Origin: Myxococcota bacterium
GTDB lineage: Bacteria > Myxococcota > Polyangia > GCA-2747355 > JAKLHH01
Direction: 5' to 3'
Length of the DNA: 6,847 nt
Assembly: GCA_022710245.1 (NCBI GenBank)
Contig: JAKLHH010000410.1
Span: 1-6,847, forward strand
Shown: positions 5,746 through 6,847 of the stretch, piece after piece
Layout: every line of letters starts with the position of its first letter
Position numbering within the stretch: position 1 is the first letter of the stretch
The notes under the pieces: model-generated
The model's input: only the letters and a program-made list of their open reading frames with translations
Databases searched by the model: none
What the model was told of the DNA's origin: nothing
Translations under genes and position numbers: made by a program

Positions 5746-6847
5746 ATGCACCGCATGTCCCGTCCGCTCCTCGCCGCGCTCCTCTCGCTGACCGTCGCCG
5801 CCTGCGGCCCCTCCGCTGGCTCCGCCGACGCGCCGAACCCGTTCATCGACGAGGGCCTGGACGACGGCAAGGCAGACACCGCCTACCTGAACCCGGACGG
5901 CGTCGAGGTCGAGGTCGACCTCGAGGCTGACGTGCAGGCCTCCAGCTACCAGATCTGGGACGCCCCGGCCGAGCTCGGCCAGTACGCGCTCACCTACCTG
6001 CGCAAGCGCGGCGAGGTCTACCTCGAGTCCCTCGCCGAGGACGCGACCTCGGACGCGCGCGCCGAGTGGCAGATCGACGGCAAGTGGGTCACCGCCGCCG
6101 AGGCGAAGAAGCTGACCCCCGCCCCGCAGCTCCGCCACTTCCGCCTGCGCGGCGTCAACGCGGTCCTGCTCCACGGCGCCAGCGCCGAGGCCAAGGTCGG
6201 CCAGGTGCTGAAGACGCGCGTCCCGCTGAGCCCCTTCACCATGATGGGCGACGCGGGCGACACCTGCGCCGACCCCGACGGCCACATCGGCCTCAGCTCC
6301 TCGGTCTACTGGTACCTCTTCAACCCGGAGAAGGAAGGCTGCAAGACCGCCATGCAGGACATGACGGTCACCGTCTCCAAGGTGCTGCCCGTGACCGCCC
6401 CGGTCTACCCCGAGTACGACCGCCTGCTCGCGGACAAGAAGCTCACCGCGGTGGTGATCTTCGGGCAGATCGGCGACGGTGAGATCAGCGAGTACGACGC
6501 GGGCATGATGGGCCAGCGCCAGATGGCGAGCTGGCTCACCTCCGCGGGCTACAAGGAGGTCACCCCGGCGCCGGTGGGCCGCCGCTTCGCGAAGACGCTG
6601 AAGAAGAGCGGCGTCACCGTCGAGTTCGATCTCTACTCGCCGCGCGAGTTCAGCGGGCTCGGCGACTACGCGCACTTCGCGAACTTCCAGAAGGCCCTCT
6701 CCGAGCACGAGCTCGTGGTCTACGACGGCCACAGCATGCTCGGCGCCAGCGACTTCTGGGCGCGCCCGACCTACCCCGACAACTACCAGATCTTCCTCTA
6801 CGGCGGCTGCCTCGGCTACGAGTACTACGTGCGCCCGATCCTCGCCG
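5746..6847 (+). CDS. Secreted lipoprotein, possible caspase-like (clan CD) cysteine peptidase domain, 3' end missing
   Basis: I do not recognise a named family. From ATG 5746, 367 codons run to the right edge without a stop. Residues 1-19 form a lipoprotein signal peptide ending VAA, with Cys20 as the lipidation site (TGC 5803-5805) and Gly at +2. A short linker carries DDGKAD (39-44). Residues 50-165 look beta-rich (VEVEVDLEADV, YALTYLRKRGEVYLESL). Cys174 and Cys199 flank a DGHIGLSSSVYWYLFNP stretch and could form a disulfide. From about 234 the order is strand (TAVVIFGQI), helix (RQMASWLTSAGY), strand (VTVEFDLYS), helix (HFANFQKALSEHE), strand ending ELVVYDGHS (His329), then strand YQIFLYGGCLGYEYY (Cys355). 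That order and the His then Cys after hydrophobic strands resemble caspase/gingipain folds. The His is followed by Ser rather than the usual Gly, and the 26-residue gap is short, so catalysis is unproven. The gene is divergent from tamA; a functional link is not shown. Confidence 0.85.
   Translation, partial: MHRMSRPLLAALLSLTVAACGPSAGSADAPNPFIDEGLDDGKADTAYLNPDGVEVEVDLEADVQASSYQIWDAPAELGQYALTYLRKRGEVYLESLAEDATSDARAEWQIDGKWVTAAEAKKLTPAPQLRHFRLRGVNAVLLHGASAEAKVGQVLKTRVPLSPFTMMGDAGDTCADPDGHIGLSSSVYWYLFNPEKEGCKTAMQDMTVTVSKVLPVTAPVYPEYDRLLADKKLTAVVIFGQIGDGEISEYDAGMMGQRQMASWLTSAGYKEVTPAPVGRRFAKTLKKSGVTVEFDLYSPREFSGLGDYAHFANFQKALSEHELVVYDGHSMLGASDFWARPTYPDNYQIFLYGGCLGYEYYVRPILA

Noticed and set aside
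5680..6732. Minus-strand open frame of 350 codons opposite the lipoprotein gene
   Set aside because: It is a Val/Leu/Ala/Gly-rich shadow. The plus strand has a strong RBS, a lipoprotein signal peptide and coherent globular sequence.

Overview
The window is very GC-rich. Its reading frames use G/C-ending codons almost throughout, and it holds two divergent transcription units. An outer-membrane assembly pair of TamA/TamB type, a secreted lipoprotein with a DDGKAD-type linker, and this composition together suggest a Gram-negative bacterium, most likely a myxobacterium (Myxococcota). That assignment is inference; no rRNA or other marker gene is present.

Left part, positions 1-5440, minus strand: a two-gene operon, tamA followed by tamB. 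tamA (3482-5440) encodes an Omp85-family outer-membrane barrel with three POTRA domains and an N-terminal lipobox. tamB (3482 to beyond position 1) encodes an inner-membrane-anchored AsmA/TamB-family protein. Of it, 1160 codons are in the window and the C-terminal TamB (DUF490) domain lies off the left edge. The genes overlap by one base (TGATG), which suggests translational coupling. In the known system, TamA in the outer membrane and TamB across the periplasm act together in outer-membrane biogenesis and in moving phospholipid or protein between the membranes.

Middle, 5441-5745: a divergent intergenic region of about 305 bp. It has an AT-richer island with a weak sigma-70-like promoter for tamA. 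On the other side it has a 7-bp inverted repeat spaced by two helical turns, a sigma-54-like -24/-12 element overlapping a potential hairpin, and a strong AAGGAGG ribosome binding site for the plus-strand gene.

Right part, 5746 to beyond 6847, plus strand: an incomplete gene for a secreted lipoprotein with no family I can name with certainty. Its C-terminal half has strand/helix order and a His/Cys pair (H329, C355) resembling clan CD (caspase/gingipain-like) cysteine peptidases. This is the best candidate for something undescribed in the window.

Many long open frames opposite or out of phase with tamA and tamB are artefacts of the GC-rich, Leu-Glu-rich coding sequence. The true tamB frame stays open through the left edge, so it has no stop codon inside the window.
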